Assembly (NCBI RefSeq): GCF_900112135.1
Contig: NZ_FOLC01000007.1
Span: 1-64,000 of the forward strand
Origin: Collimonas sp. OK412
Lineage (GTDB): Bacteria; Pseudomonadota; Gammaproteobacteria; Burkholderiales; Burkholderiaceae_D
Length of the DNA: 64,000 nucleotides
Direction of reading: 5' to 3'
Shown here: piece by piece, positions 56,459 to 64,000 of the stretch
Layout: every line of letters starts with the position of its first letter
Position numbering within the stretch: position 1 is the first letter of the stretch
The notes under the pieces: generated by a model
Database searches by the model: none
What the model was told of the DNA's origin: nothing
Seen by the model: only the letters and a program-made list of their open reading frames with translations
Position numbers and translations under genes: made by a program

Positions 56459-57877
56459 TTATTGACTGCTGCGGTTATTGGGGGCGGCAGGCGCCGGCGC
56501 AGAGGCTGCGGGGGCAGACGCATCGCCGCCGGCGTCCGCGCGGTGGCGCCGGCCGCCCTTATGGGCGCCGGCAGCGGCGGGGTCGGCCCCGGTCGCTGCT
56601 GCTGCAGGTCCGCCGCGGGTCACCGGCTCCACTTTGGCGCCTTCCTTCAGTTTGTCTATGCCGTCGATCACCACGGTTTCACCGACTGCGATGCCTTTGT
56701 CGATGGCGGTCGATTCGCCTTCCACCGGACCGGCCGTCACGGGGCGGATGGTGACAGTGTGGTCGGCTTTCACGACGTACACGAAATTGCCGCTGGAGCC
56801 GCGCTGGATTGCCGCGTTCGGAATCACGGTGGCGTCGCGGCGGGTGTCCAGCAGCAGGCGGACGTTGACGAACTGGCTTGGGAACAGAGCGTAGCCGGCG
56901 TTCGGGAATTCCGCCTTGAGCTTGACCGTGCCGGTAGTGCTGTCGACCTGGTTGTCGATGGTGAGCAGCGCGCCGCTATCGAGCTTGTTCTTCTGGTCGC
57001 GGTCCCAGACGTCGGTCGCCAGCGTCTTGCCGGCCTGGATCTGTTTCATGACGCTGGGAATATTGTCTTCCGGGATGCTGAATACGCTGGTGATCGGCTG
57101 CAGCTGGGTGATGACGGCGATGCCGTTGGTATCACTGCTCTGCACGATATTGCCGAGGTCGACCTGGCGCAGGCCGATGCGGCCGCTGATCGGCGCGGTG
57201 ACGCGCGAGTAGGTGAGCTGCAGGCGGGCGCTGTCGAGCGCGCCCTGGTCCGACCTGACCGTGCCTTCATATTGCTTGACCAGCGCGGCCTGGGTGTCGA
57301 CTTGCTGGCTGGCGATCGAATCCTGCGCCAGCAATGTGCGGTAGCGCTGCAAATCGATCTGCGCTGCCTTCAGCAGGGCAGTGTCGCGGATCAGCTGGCC
57401 CTCGGCCTGCGTTACCGCCACCTGGTACGGACGCGGATCCAGTTCTGCCAGCAAGTCGCCGGCCTTGACCACCTGGCCTTCCTTGAAATGCAGTTTCATC
57501 AACTGGCCGTTGACCCGGCTTTTCACCGTCGCTGTCGCTTCCGGCGTGACGCTGCCGAGGCCGGAAAGATAGATACGGATATCGCCAGTTTTTGCTGCAG
57601 CTACGCCTACCGGCAATGGGCCGCTCGGTCCGCCGGGCCCGCCGCGCCGGCCACCTTTACCGCCGCCGTTGGCCGCCGACCCCGCTTGCCCGGGTTTTGC
57701 CGCAGCCGCATCGCCAGACTGATGGCTGCGGCCCCAGATCAGGTAAGCCGCCAGCGCCAGCACGACGACCGCGGCCAGCCACCACCAGCCGCGCTGGAAT
57801 CCGCCCTGGCGTTGGCTGGCAAGGGCAGGCCGGGTTTGGCTGGATTGGTCGGTTTGAGAGGTCGGTGTAGTAGTCAT
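56459..57877 (-). CDS. mdtA: RND periplasmic adaptor protein, MdtA-like
   Basis: Membrane-fusion protein of 472 residues. An N-terminal membrane helix (about 31-46, [19 protein letters not shown]) is followed by a Gly-rich linker ([17 protein letters not shown]), lipoyl and coiled-coil regions ([49 protein letters not shown]), a beta-barrel and an Ala/Gly-rich tail with [13 protein letters not shown]. It links the permeases to the outer membrane factor. ATG 57877 has no purine-rich ribosome site. First gene of the operon. Confidence 0.92.
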   Translation of the reverse strand: MTTTPTSQTDQSSQTRPALASQRQGGFQRGWWWLAAVVVLALAAYLIWGRSHQSGDAAAAKPGQAGSAANGGGKGGRRGGPGGPSGPLPVGVAAAKTGDIRIYLSGLGSVTPEATATVKSRVNGQLMKLHFKEGQVVKAGDLLAELDPRPYQVAVTQAEGQLIRDTALLKAAQIDLQRYRTLLAQDSIASQQVDTQAALVKQYEGTVRSDQGALDSARLQLTYSRVTAPISGRIGLRQVDLGNIVQSSDTNGIAVITQLQPITSVFSIPEDNIPSVMKQIQAGKTLATDVWDRDQKNKLDSGALLTIDNQVDSTTGTVKLKAEFPNAGYALFPSQFVNVRLLLDTRRDATVIPNAAIQRGSSGNFVYVVKADHTVTIRPVTAGPVEGESTAIDKGIAVGETVVIDGIDKLKEGAKVEPVTRGGPAAAATGADPAAAGAHKGGRRHRADAGGDASAPAASAPAPAAPNNRSSQ

Positions 57878-58218
57878 CGCAGGCAGGAGGTCAGTCAGAA
57901 TGTGGACGGATGCAATGCAACAATTTGCCGGGGGGCTGGCCTGCGGCAGATTGTTGAAAAATAATTACATGAGTTTAGCGAGTAAATTTTACCGCCGTGT
58001 GTATTTATTAGAAATTGTTTCAAATTAATGAAAGACGCTGCGAGGCAGTGTAGCCGCTGGCTAGGCGGTCGGCAATTGGGTTGTTTCGGCAGGATCCGCC
58101 GGCAAACGGCGAGGCCGCGGAATATGCGCCAGGAGGGAGTCGGGCCGGGCTGGTTCCGGGGCTGCGCCGTTTGCCGGGAGCCGGCTGCGGCCCGGTCGGA
58201 AACCGGGCCGTTTTGCAG
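57878..58218. other. 341-bp intergenic region upstream of mdtA
   Basis: No gene is supported. The mdtA-proximal 140 bases are AT-rich and likely hold its minus-strand promoter (TTGAAA and TAAAAT-like hexamers without ideal spacing). Near the other end, CGGCCCGGT-CGGAA-ACCGGGCCG (58188-58210) is a strong hairpin followed by T4 on the plus strand; it is just past the stop of the Spy-like gene but lacks a T-run in that gene's direction. Confidence 0.6.
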
Positions 58219-58716
58219 TTAAGGGGCGGCGTCAGGACCGCCGCGGTGACCACCGCGATGGCCGAAACGATGCTGTTCCATTTGCTTGAAGTGGTCGTCA
58301 AACACCTTTTGCTGGACTGGCGTCAGCGCGGCGTAGAACTCCTTGACCGCAGCGGTGCGGTCGGCCAGGCGGCTTTCAGCCCGCTTCAGGAATTCCATCT
58401 TGTGCTCCATGCGTTCAGGGGCGGTTTGCTTGGCCCATTCTTCCTTGCTCGGGCGTTGCGGCTTGTCGGTAGGCGGGACCGGCTTGATTTTGCCGATAAA
58501 GGTCTGCCATGCGGGTTCCTGGGCCGAGGTGATTTTCAGGTCGTCATGCAGTTTGGCCTGCCGTTTTGCCATCTTTTCAGCGAATTTGGCCTGTTGTTCC
58601 GGCGTAGGCGCGTGACGTCCCGGGCCGCCGTCGACCTGGGCCTGGGCGGTCATGCCCATGGCAGCAAAGCTCAGTGCGGTCACGCCAATCAGCAGTTGTT
58701 TGCGAAGCTTGAACAT
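58219..58716 (-). CDS. Spy/CpxP-like LTxxQ periplasmic protein
   Basis: Exported protein of 165 residues. The signal peptide ends around residue 26 (AAMGMTAQA). The mature part is helical and charged, with the family LTxxQ motif as LTPVQQKVFDDHF (about residue 133) and a His/Gly-rich tail (HRFGHRGGHRGG). Relatives are Spy, an ATP-independent periplasmic chaperone, and CpxP, an inhibitor of the CpxA sensor. ATG 58716 follows GGAGA with 7-bp spacing. It is divergent from an OmpR-type two-component pair and upstream of the RND operon on the same strand, which fits an envelope-stress role. Confidence 0.87.
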   Translation of the reverse strand: MFKLRKQLLIGVTALSFAAMGMTAQAQVDGGPGRHAPTPEQQAKFAEKMAKRQAKLHDDLKITSAQEPAWQTFIGKIKPVPPTDKPQRPSKEEWAKQTAPERMEHKMEFLKRAESRLADRTAAVKEFYAALTPVQQKVFDDHFKQMEQHRFGHRGGHRGGPDAAP

Positions 58717-59045
58717 CGTGAAATCTCCATGAATTTAAGTGCAATCCGCACAGTTCGCATTGGACCGCGCTGGTGTATCGCCGGTTTTTCATGGAAGTCC
58801 AGCTTTGTATCTGCATGTATGGCATCCAGTTTGCTTTGTATCTTAATGTGTCCACACAGGTGGCAGATATGCCAATATACAAATTACTATCGTCTTTCTT
58901 GTGCCGAGTTGCCATAATCCTAGAAACTACAGCCGCCGGCAGCTGCCGCCTACCAGGGATTGACCGCATTGAATACTTCGCCATTCATCATTAAGCACTT
59001 CTTTTTTCGATTGGCCGCACTTCCGGTCCTAGGATAATCACGCAT
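58717..59045. other. 329-bp divergent region between Spy-like gene and response regulator
   Basis: No coding frame is supported. It must contain both promoters. The outstanding feature is the paired direct repeat at 58802-58851, listed separately; the remainder is moderately AT-rich with no recognised RNA structure. Confidence 0.6.
58802..58851. promoter_or_regulatory. Paired direct repeats, candidate response-regulator boxes
   Basis: GCTTTGTATCT occurs at 58802-58812 and 58833-58843, 31 bp apart (three helical turns), each followed two bases later by ATGTRT. Each unit therefore reads TGTAT-N5-TGTRT, two 5-base half-sites with 10-bp periodicity, as OmpR/PhoB-type regulators bind. They lie about 86-135 bp upstream of the Spy-like start, so the adjacent response regulator probably activates that gene. 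Confidence 0.6.
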
Positions 59046-59768
59046 ATGGAAACTGCTGCTCACATATTGGTGGTCGATGACGACCACGAAATCCGCACCT
59101 TGCTGGCCGAGTACCTCGACGCCAACGGCTTCCGCACCTTGATGGCGACCAACGGCAACGACATGCGCAAGGTGTTGTCGGAAGCGCGGGTCGACCTGGT
59201 GGTGCTGGATCTCACCTTGCCGGGCGAAGACGGCCTGACGCTGTGCCGCAACCTGCGCGCCGATTCGAACATCCCGGTGATCATGCTGACCGCGCGCGGC
59301 GAACCGCTGGACCGCATCCTCGGCCTGGAAATGGGCGCCGACGATTATTTGTCGAAACCGTTCGAGCCGCGCGAGCTGTTTGCCCGCATCCGCAGCGTCT
59401 TGCGCCGCACCCAGGCGCTGCCGCCGAACATGGCCTCGCCGGAAGCCCAGCAGATCCAGTTCGGACGCTGGACGCTGGACCTGATCGCGCGCCACCTGGT
59501 CAACAGCGAGGGGCTGGTGGTGGCCCTGTCTGGCGCCGAGTACCGTATCCTCAAGGTGTTCCTGGACCATCCGAACCGGGTCTTGAACCGCGACCAGCTG
59601 CTGGAGCTGACCCAGGGGCGCGAATCCGATCCCTTCGACCGTTCGGTCGATATCCAGATCAGCCGCCTGCGCCAGAAACTGGGCGACGACGCGCGTACCC
59701 CGGTGATCATCAAGACCGTGCGCAACGAAGGTTATGTATTGGCCACCGCGGTGACGGTTGAGTCGTGA
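59046..59768 (+). CDS. OmpR-family response regulator
   Basis: Response regulator of 240 residues. The receiver (1-120) has the acidic DDDHE, phospho-acceptor D55 in LVVLDLTLPGEDG and the lysine in DDYLSKPFEPRE. The C-terminal winged-helix DNA-binding domain (about 135-235) has LSGAEYRILKVFLDHPNRVLNRDQLLE and VDIQISRLRQKLGD. The sensor kinase gene follows after 38-47 bp. The closest well-known relatives are OmpR/CpxR/RstA types; a specific name is not justified. Confidence 0.95.
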   Translation: METAAHILVVDDDHEIRTLLAEYLDANGFRTLMATNGNDMRKVLSEARVDLVVLDLTLPGEDGLTLCRNLRADSNIPVIMLTARGEPLDRILGLEMGADDYLSKPFEPRELFARIRSVLRRTQALPPNMASPEAQQIQFGRWTLDLIARHLVNSEGLVVALSGAEYRILKVFLDHPNRVLNRDQLLELTQGRESDPFDRSVDIQISRLRQKLGDDARTPVIIKTVRNEGYVLATAVTVES

Positions 59769-59806
59769 CGCAGCGCGGTTGTGCGCTCGGATAAAGTAGA
59801 AGAGGA

Positions 59807-61174
59807 ATGCCGTTCGTGAGAAATTTTTTTGGCTCGGTTGCCAACCGGGTATTCCTGATCCTGCTGACGGGCATACTGGTCGCCGCCGCCGCCACCAGCT
59901 GGCTGGCTGAAAACGAGCGGCGCAAGGCTTTCAAGGAATTTTATGAATTCCGCATCGCCGAACGGGTCGAGCAGATCGTTTTTTCGCTCGACAATGTCGG
60001 CCCCGACATGCGTTCCGTCGTGCTCCAGACCAGCGAGAATTTTGGCCTGGAAGCCAGCATGGTCAAAGACACCGAGAACGCCGTCGACGACAATCCGTCC
60101 CTGACCTCGCTGCTGAAGGCGCGCCTGGGCGCCGATCGCAGCATTGTGGTGGACAAGCAAAGCGACTGCAAGCTCCATATGCGCAGGAATTTCGATTTTC
60201 GCCGGCCTGAGGAATGCCAGGTGGTATACGTCAGCCTGAAAGACGGGGCGCTGCTCAAGCTCAAGCTGCGCATGACGCGCGGCCCCGGCGCGCCTCCTCC
60301 GGCGCGGCCGCCAGGCATGCCCTACCTGTCGCCTTATTTCGCCTTGTTCCTGACGTTGATCGGCGGCCTGGCTTATTTCGTCGCCAAGATGACGGCGCGG
60401 CCGATCAAGCACCTGGCGGTTGCCGCCGGTGAACTGGGGCGCGATATCGACCGGCCGCCGCTGGACGAAACCGGTCCGACTGAAGTACGGCAGGCAGCCA
60501 CCGCTTTCAACGCCATGCAAGCGCGCATCAAGCGGCAGATCCAGCATCGCACCCACATGCTGGCGGCGATCACCCACGATTTGCAGACGCCCCTGACCAG
60601 GTTGCGCCTGCGCCTGGAAAAGGTGGGTGAGGCCGATTTGCGCCGCAAGCTGCTGGAAGACCTGGCGGTCATGCAAAGCATGGTGCGCGAGGGCCTGGAC
60701 CTGGCGCGCAGCATGGATTCGGCTGAAGCGATGCAAAAGCTCGATATCGATTCCCTGCTCGACAGCGTGTGCGCGGATGCTGTCGACGCCCGGCAGGATG
60801 TGACGCTGGAAGGGCGCACGCGCGCTTCGATCATGGCGCAGCCGAACACGCTGCGGCGCTGCCTCACCAACCTGGTCGACAATGCGACCAAATACGGCCG
60901 TTATGCGCGCCTGCTGGCGGTGCGTGAAGGGAACGACATCGTGATCAGGATCCGCGACGGCGGCACCGGCATTCCTGCCGAGTTGCTGGAAACGGTGTTC
61001 GACCCGTTTTTCCGCCTGGAGACCTCCCGTTCGCGCGATACCGGCGGCACCGGGCTGGGACTGACCATCGCACGCAATATCGCCGAGAACCACCGGGCGA
61101 CGCTGCAGCTGCGCAACCATCCGGAAGGCGGCCTGGAAGCGACCTTGAGGTTGCCGGCCTTGAACGGCATCTGA
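59807..61174 (+). CDS. Sensor histidine kinase (EnvZ-like class)
   Basis: Membrane kinase of about 452-455 residues. Helix 1 (about 10-28) and helix 2 (about 165-190, after a Pro-rich APPPARPPGMP stretch) enclose a periplasmic sensor region. HAMP (KMTARPIKHLAVAAGELGRD) and a phospho-histidine box AAITHDLQTPLTR (H257) follow. The ATP-binding domain shows NLVDNATKYG, DGGTGIP, FDPFFRLE and GGTGLGLTIARNI. The start may be GTG 59816, which has an AGAGGA ribosome site nine bases upstream, since ATG 59807 directly abuts it. It pairs with the upstream regulator. Confidence 0.94.
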   Translation: MPFVRNFFGSVANRVFLILLTGILVAAAATSWLAENERRKAFKEFYEFRIAERVEQIVFSLDNVGPDMRSVVLQTSENFGLEASMVKDTENAVDDNPSLTSLLKARLGADRSIVVDKQSDCKLHMRRNFDFRRPEECQVVYVSLKDGALLKLKLRMTRGPGAPPPARPPGMPYLSPYFALFLTLIGGLAYFVAKMTARPIKHLAVAAGELGRDIDRPPLDETGPTEVRQAATAFNAMQARIKRQIQHRTHMLAAITHDLQTPLTRLRLRLEKVGEADLRRKLLEDLAVMQSMVREGLDLARSMDSAEAMQKLDIDSLLDSVCADAVDARQDVTLEGRTRASIMAQPNTLRRCLTNLVDNATKYGRYARLLAVREGNDIVIRIRDGGTGIPAELLETVFDPFFRLETSRSRDTGGTGLGLTIARNIAENHRATLQLRNHPEGGLEATLRLPALNGI

Positions 61175-61218
61175 AAATAGCCGAGCGGCGGCCCAACAGA
61201 AAATCTTCCCCTGAATGC

Positions 61219-61252
61219 AAAAAGACATGCCTGAAGCATGTCTTTTTTTTTT
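61219..61252 (+). terminator. Terminator after the two-component operon
   Basis: AAAGACATGC (61221-61230) and GCATGTCTTT (61236-61245) with loop CTGAA, followed by T-run; the A-run upstream also serves the convergent lipoprotein gene. Confidence 0.92.
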
Positions 61253-61272
61253 GTGGTTGCGATCAGCCGGGA

Positions 61273-61833
61273 TCAGTAAGGAACATAGTCTGGCGGCGGA
61301 CCGTAGTTGCCGCGTTGCGGCGGGTAATAGTCAGGCGGCGCCGAGTACTGCGGAGCCGGAGCATACTGCTGGCGACGGCTGTTTGCATAGCCGCCGGCGA
61401 CCGGCACCTGGTTGCCCTTGGCGTACATGCATTGGGTATAGACATTGTTGTACTCGCGCTGCATGCCGTAGCTGCTGCGCGCCGCCGAGTCGCCGGCGAC
61501 CGAGCTGCCGGCCAGCAGGCCGACGCCGCCGCCAATCGCCGCACCGGCGCCGGCACGGCCGGTTGCCGCACCGATCAAGGCGCCGGCCGCGGCGCCGATC
61601 ACGGTGCCTGCCGCTGCCGTTCCTACCGCATTATCGGCGGCTGCTTGCGGCGCGTATGGTCCTATACGTTCCTGGGCGTAACGCTGGCAGACTCCTTCGT
61701 CGTTACGGAACTGTTCATAGCTTTTACCCGCACCCGGCAGCGCCATCACATTCGGGCCTGACGGCGCGGTAACGCAGCCGGTCAGCATGACGGCCAGCGA
61801 GGCCGCGATTATCTTGGTCGTTCCACTTATCAT
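61273..61833 (-). CDS. Glycine-zipper outer membrane lipoprotein
   Basis: Lipoprotein of 186 residues. The signal ends in the lipobox VMLTGC (C20). Around residues 70-110 is a glycine zipper (GTVIGAAAGALIGAATGRAGAGAAIGG-type pattern), a membrane-associating motif, and the C-terminus is Pro/Tyr/Gln-rich (PPDYYPPQRG, YGPPPDYVPY). Family members resemble YMGG-like or OmpA-like Gly-zipper proteins; function is unknown. ATG 61833 is taken as start after AAGG; GTG 61836 also fits. The next gene upstream on the same strand ends 11 bp away, so they may be co-transcribed. Confidence 0.84.
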   Translation of the reverse strand: MISGTTKIIAASLAVMLTGCVTAPSGPNVMALPGAGKSYEQFRNDEGVCQRYAQERIGPYAPQAAADNAVGTAAAGTVIGAAAGALIGAATGRAGAGAAIGGGVGLLAGSSVAGDSAARSSYGMQREYNNVYTQCMYAKGNQVPVAGGYANSRRQQYAPAPQYSAPPDYYPPQRGNYGPPPDYVPY

Positions 61834-61844
61834 CACACACCGCC

Positions 61845-62189
61845 TTATCTAGGTTGAGCTTCGTCCGGCATTACCTTCATCCAGCCCTTCGGGCAGCGAG
61901 GAATCTGGGGGTAGTAGCCAGCCGGACTAGGGCAGTAATAAGCATAGTTCGGGGCTTTTTCTATATAGGTTTGCGGCTCAGGTTCAACGTAGACCGGCGG
62001 TGGGGCGTAATACACCGGTGGCGGCGCGTAATACACCGGCGGCGGGCCCCAATACAGCGGTCCGCCTATGGTTACACCGAAGCGCGGGCCGTAAAAGCCG
62101 CCATGTCCGTAATAGCCGTAGGCAAAACTGGCCGAGCTGGTGACCATCAGGCCCGCAGCGGCAAGTACCAATAGAGCAATTTTTTTCAT
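61845..62189 (-). CDS. Small exported Tyr/Pro-rich repeat protein
   Basis: Protein of 114 residues with a signal peptide (MKKIALLVLAAAGLMVTSS, cleavage near SFA). The mature N-terminus is Gly/Tyr-rich, followed by three to four tandem PPPVYYA/PPPVYV units (about residues 40-62). The conserved-looking C-terminus, YYCPSPAGYYPQIPRCPKGWMKV, has two cysteines and matches small YXWGXW-like or hypothetical proteins common in betaproteobacteria. ATG 62189 is preferred. It is likely co-transcribed with the glycine-zipper lipoprotein, suggesting a shared envelope location. Confidence 0.82.
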   Translation of the reverse strand: MKKIALLVLAAAGLMVTSSASFAYGYYGHGGFYGPRFGVTIGGPLYWGPPPVYYAPPPVYYAPPPVYVEPEPQTYIEKAPNYAYYCPSPAGYYPQIPRCPKGWMKVMPDEAQPR

Positions 62190-62482
62190 GATATGTCCCA
62201 CGCATTTATCAGTGATTTAATCATAATCCCGGACAGCCGCAAGCGCAAAAAGGAGTTACGTCTGGTTGCAAATGTTGGCGTCAAGATCAATCATTTTAAC
62301 TCTTTGATACAAAGCGGCTTATATGGGCGGAATGCAGGAGAGCCAATGCGGAGAATTGTTGCAGGACAGCAGGAGATTTTTACTTGCCCCTGCGCGGCAG
62401 TCTGCAAGGCAGTCGGCTTGCGACCTACTCTATAATCAGCCGATCCTCCGCATCGACAGACGACAGAAAACAGGTGAAAGAA

Positions 62483-63706
62483 ATGCAGCAGCCAAGCGCA
62501 CAACAGCAATCCTCCCTCCAGGGCGTCAAGGTGATCGAACTCGGCACCTTGATCGCCGGTCCTTATGCCGCCAGCCTGCTGGGCCAGTTTGGCGCCGAAG
62601 TGATCAAGATCGAAGCGCCGGGCGACGGCGATCCCCTGCGCAAGTGGCGCAAGCTGCACAACGGCACTTCGCTGTGGTGGTATTCGCAAAGCCGCAACAA
62701 GAAGTCGGTGACCTTGAACCTGAAGTCGGAGCAGGGCCAGCAGATTGTGCGCGACCTGGTCAAGGACGCCGATATCGTGATCGAGAATTTCCGTCCCGGC
62801 ACGCTGGAAGGCTGGGGCCTGGGCTGGGAAGATTTGTCGAAGATCAATCCGAAGCTGATCATGGTGCGTGTATCCGGTTACGGCCAGGACGGCCCTTATC
62901 ATGCGCGGCCCGGGTTTGCGGCGATTGCCGAATCGATGGGCGGTCTGCGCAACCTGGCCGGTTATCCCGACCGGCCGCCGGTGCGGGTCGGCGTCAGCAT
63001 CGGCGATACGCTGGCGTCGCTGTATGGCGTGATCGGCGCCTTGCTGGCCATGCACCATCTGAAAGCGAACGGCGGTACTGGGCAGTTCATCGACATCGCT
63101 CTGTACGAAGCGGTGTTCGGCGTGATGGAAAGCCTGATTCCGGAATATGCCGAGTTCGGTTTCGTGCGCGAACGCACCGGCGCCAGTTTTCCGGGCATTT
63201 CACCATCCAGCACTTATCCCTGCCTGAGCGATGTCCGCGGCGAACACTATGTGATCATTGCCGGCAACGGCGACAGCATCTTCAAGCGCCTGATGCACGC
63301 CATCGGCCGCAGCGACCTGGCGGAAGATCCGCGCCTGGCGCGCAACGACGGCCGGGCGCAGCATAACGACATGCTTGATGCCGCCATCACGGAATGGACC
63401 TCGCGGCATGGCCTGGAGCATGTGCTGCAGGTGCTGGAACAGGCGGAAGTACCGAGCAGCAAGGTCTATACCGCGGCCGATATCCACCAGGACCCGCATT
63501 TCCGCGCGCGCGACATGATCCAGCAGCATGTGCTGCCGGACGGCCAGCCGATAGATTTGCCGGGCATCGTGCCCAAGCTGTCGGCGACGCCGGGCCAGAC
63601 CAACTGGGTGGGGCCGGAACTGGGGCAGCATACGGCGGAAGTGCTGGCCACCATTGGCCGGAGCGCCGAGCAGATCGCACAGTTGCGGCAGCAAGGCGTG
63701 ATCTGA
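62483..63706 (+). CDS. CaiB/BaiF-family type III CoA-transferase
   Basis: Family III CoA-transferase of 407 residues. The N-terminus VKVIELGTLIAGPYAASLLGQFGAEVIKIE, then RNKKSVTLNL, ENFRPGTLEGWGL and RVSGYGQDGPY are the family signature. D163 in AGYPDRPP lies where the catalytic aspartate is expected (by eye). The substrate acid is not evident from sequence alone. ATG 62483 follows AGGTGA; the frame extends to 62384 without support. It is a single gene, convergent with a sensor kinase gene. Confidence 0.92.
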   Translation: MQQPSAQQQSSLQGVKVIELGTLIAGPYAASLLGQFGAEVIKIEAPGDGDPLRKWRKLHNGTSLWWYSQSRNKKSVTLNLKSEQGQQIVRDLVKDADIVIENFRPGTLEGWGLGWEDLSKINPKLIMVRVSGYGQDGPYHARPGFAAIAESMGGLRNLAGYPDRPPVRVGVSIGDTLASLYGVIGALLAMHHLKANGGTGQFIDIALYEAVFGVMESLIPEYAEFGFVRERTGASFPGISPSSTYPCLSDVRGEHYVIIAGNGDSIFKRLMHAIGRSDLAEDPRLARNDGRAQHNDMLDAAITEWTSRHGLEHVLQVLEQAEVPSSKVYTAADIHQDPHFRARDMIQQHVLPDGQPIDLPGIVPKLSATPGQTNWVGPELGQHTAEVLATIGRSAEQIAQLRQQGVI

Positions 63707-63712
63707 ACAGCT

Positions 63713-64000
63713 TCAGACCGGAATGTGGATAACCACCTTTAGTCCGTAAGGTGCTGTGCCGCGGGCATGCTGCAGCTCGATCCTGCCATGCAGCCTGGCC
63801 ACGATCGACTTGACGATCGACAGTCCCAGGCCTGAGCCGTCCTGGCCGCTGCCCAGCACCCGGTAAAAGGGGTCGAATACCCGCTCGCGTTCAGCTTCTT
63901 CAATCCCCGGACCGCTGTCTTCCACTTCGATCGATACCAGGCCGGGCTGCATGCCGGCGCGCAGCTCTATGCTGCCGCCTTGGGGGGTATAGCGGATGGC
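63713..64000 (-). CDS. Sensor histidine kinase, C-terminal part (runs off window edge)
   Basis: The last 95 residues of a kinase, continuing beyond the window; no start codon is present. The ATP-binding domain is clear: AIRYTPQGGSIELRAG (end of the N box), VEDSGPGIEEAERERVFDPFYR (G1 and F boxes) and GSGLGLSIVKSIV (G2 box). It ends VVIHIPV. The partner regulator would lie outside. Convergent with the CoA-transferase gene, 6 bp between stops. Confidence 0.92.
   Translation of the reverse strand, partial: AIRYTPQGGSIELRAGMQPGLVSIEVEDSGPGIEEAERERVFDPFYRVLGSGQDGSGLGLSIVKSIVARLHGRIELQHARGTAPYGLKVVIHIPV

Overview
The window reads as ordinary chromosome of a high-GC betaproteobacterium of the Burkholderiales, most likely an Oxalobacteraceae member close to Collimonas or Herbaspirillum. 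This is an inference from gene content: the rpsP-rimM-trmD-rplS, CoA-pyrophosphatase, CobD/CbiB-like, DUF3579 order, the etfBA plus acyl-CoA dehydrogenase block, and protein resemblance from memory. No rRNA or tRNA gene, CRISPR array or prophage was recognised.

Layout. 1-342: right end of an IS1182-like element. 343-6110: choline-to-glycine-betaine locus (BCCT transporter divergent from betI-betB-betA, with a palindromic BetI operator over the betI promoter). 6144-8426: MFS exporter divergent from a LysR regulator. 8606-10172: complete second IS1182-like copy, flanked by a 24-bp duplicated terminator hairpin. 10244-13236: DUF1993 protein, SHOCT-type protein, glnS. 13423-15589: coupled LytTR-type regulator, LytS-type kinase and 2TM protein. 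15853-20670: glycerophosphodiesterase, small exported Ala/Pro-rich protein, alaS (leader carries a 104-bp inverted-repeat element), Nudix hydrolase. 20752-23688: rhomboid protease with a helical tail, convergent with an unrecognised multi-pass membrane protein. 23949-28197: tusA-like gene, etfB, etfA, acyl-CoA dehydrogenase. 28276-34062: TM2 protein, ribosomal/tRNA-modification operon, nudL-like, CobD/CbiB-like, a nested palindromic element, DUF3579. 34199-44587: CHASE-PAS-GGDEF-EAL protein, fumC, tamA-tamB. 44597-48459: DHA2-type MFS, pabB-pabC fusion, half-size EamA protein. 48528-57877: MdtABC-type RND efflux operon with its outer membrane factor. 58219-61174: Spy/CpxP-like protein divergent from an OmpR-type two-component pair. 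61273-64000: two exported small proteins, a CaiB/BaiF CoA-transferase and the C-terminal part of another sensor kinase.

How the genes work together. The bet genes import choline and oxidise it to glycine betaine for osmoprotection. EtfAB takes electrons from the adjacent acyl-CoA dehydrogenase, and its promoter carries two operator-like palindromes, one resembling LiuR sites. The RND operon, the Spy-like chaperone and the two-component pair look like an envelope-stress and efflux module; an OmpR-style paired direct repeat lies between the chaperone and the regulator. TamA and TamB form one envelope translocation module.

Most notable observations: (i) both IS1182-like copies abut rho-independent terminator hairpins, and the complete copy has duplicated an entire hairpin; (ii) the bet block lies between these two same-orientation IS copies; (iii) two MITE-like palindromic elements sit in gene leaders; (iv) a rhomboid protease faces a membrane protein with a possibly similar soluble tail. 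No large undescribed system (defence, biosynthetic or phage) is evident.
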